Of a stretch of DNA of 6,581 bases, positions 6,576 to 6,581 are shown piece after piece. Made by a program: the position numbers and the translations under genes. The notes under the pieces are model-generated. The model was not told the DNA's origin and ran no database searches. It was given only the letters and a program-made list of their open reading frames with translations. Origin of the DNA: CAINVV01 sp037440345 (GTDB lineage: Bacteria; Bacteroidota; Bacteroidia; Bacteroidales; Prolixibacteraceae). Location of the stretch: positions 1 to 6,581 of the forward strand of contig JBBIUJ010000243.1 of the NCBI GenBank assembly GCA_037440345.1. The letters run 5' to 3'. The number at the start of each line of letters is the position of its first letter. Within the stretch, counting starts at the first letter, position 1.

Positions 6576-6581
6576 GCAGGA

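Noticed and set aside
1..6581. CRISPR array, tRNA/rRNA, insertion sequence or phage element
   Set aside because: No spaced direct repeats of CRISPR length, no cloverleaf or rRNA motifs, and no transposase, integrase or terminal inverted repeats were seen.

Overview
The window looks like a chromosomal stretch from a Gram-negative member of the Bacteroidota. The evidence is an outer-membrane efflux protein with a signal peptide ending in the phylum-typical '...SFG|Q', genes with no visible Shine-Dalgarno sequences, AT-rich gaps, one good match to the Bacteroidota -33/-7 promoter consensus, and short heptanucleotide repeats between genes. Genus cannot be told from what is seen. All convincing genes lie on the + strand.

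Layout: (1) 1-123 is AT-rich leader sequence with no gene. (2) 124-693 encodes a small DUF421 (YetF/YcaP-like) membrane protein whose last ~20 codons run through a decayed 7-nt tandem repeat. (3) 694-938 is a gap holding a plausible promoter for the following operon and one doubtful 56-codon minus-strand ORF. (4) 939-6434 is a compact four-gene operon: periplasmic adaptor 1 (MacA/HlyD type), a MacB-type ABC permease without an ATPase domain, a TolC-family outer-membrane factor, and periplasmic adaptor 2. Gaps within the operon are 57 nt, 7 nt and a 4-nt ATGA overlap. (5) 6435-6581 is non-coding and carries a heptamer array (AAATTAC units) that begins at the stop codon of adaptor 2, then a degenerate CTTTGTG repeat.

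Together the four operon genes encode most of a tripartite ABC export machine of the MacAB-TolC kind. The permease sits in the inner membrane, the adaptors span the periplasm, and the outer-membrane factor gives the exit duct. Both adaptors carry the R-x3-L-x6-S tip motif that docks on TolC-type proteins, at equivalent positions in hairpins of matching length.

Two points stand out. The ATPase that must power the permease is neither fused to it nor encoded in this window. The machine also has two clearly paralogous adaptors, which suggests a mixed adaptor ring or two alternative ones. The substrate cannot be inferred from sequence; lipids, peptides, macrolide-like compounds or siderophores are all possible for this family.
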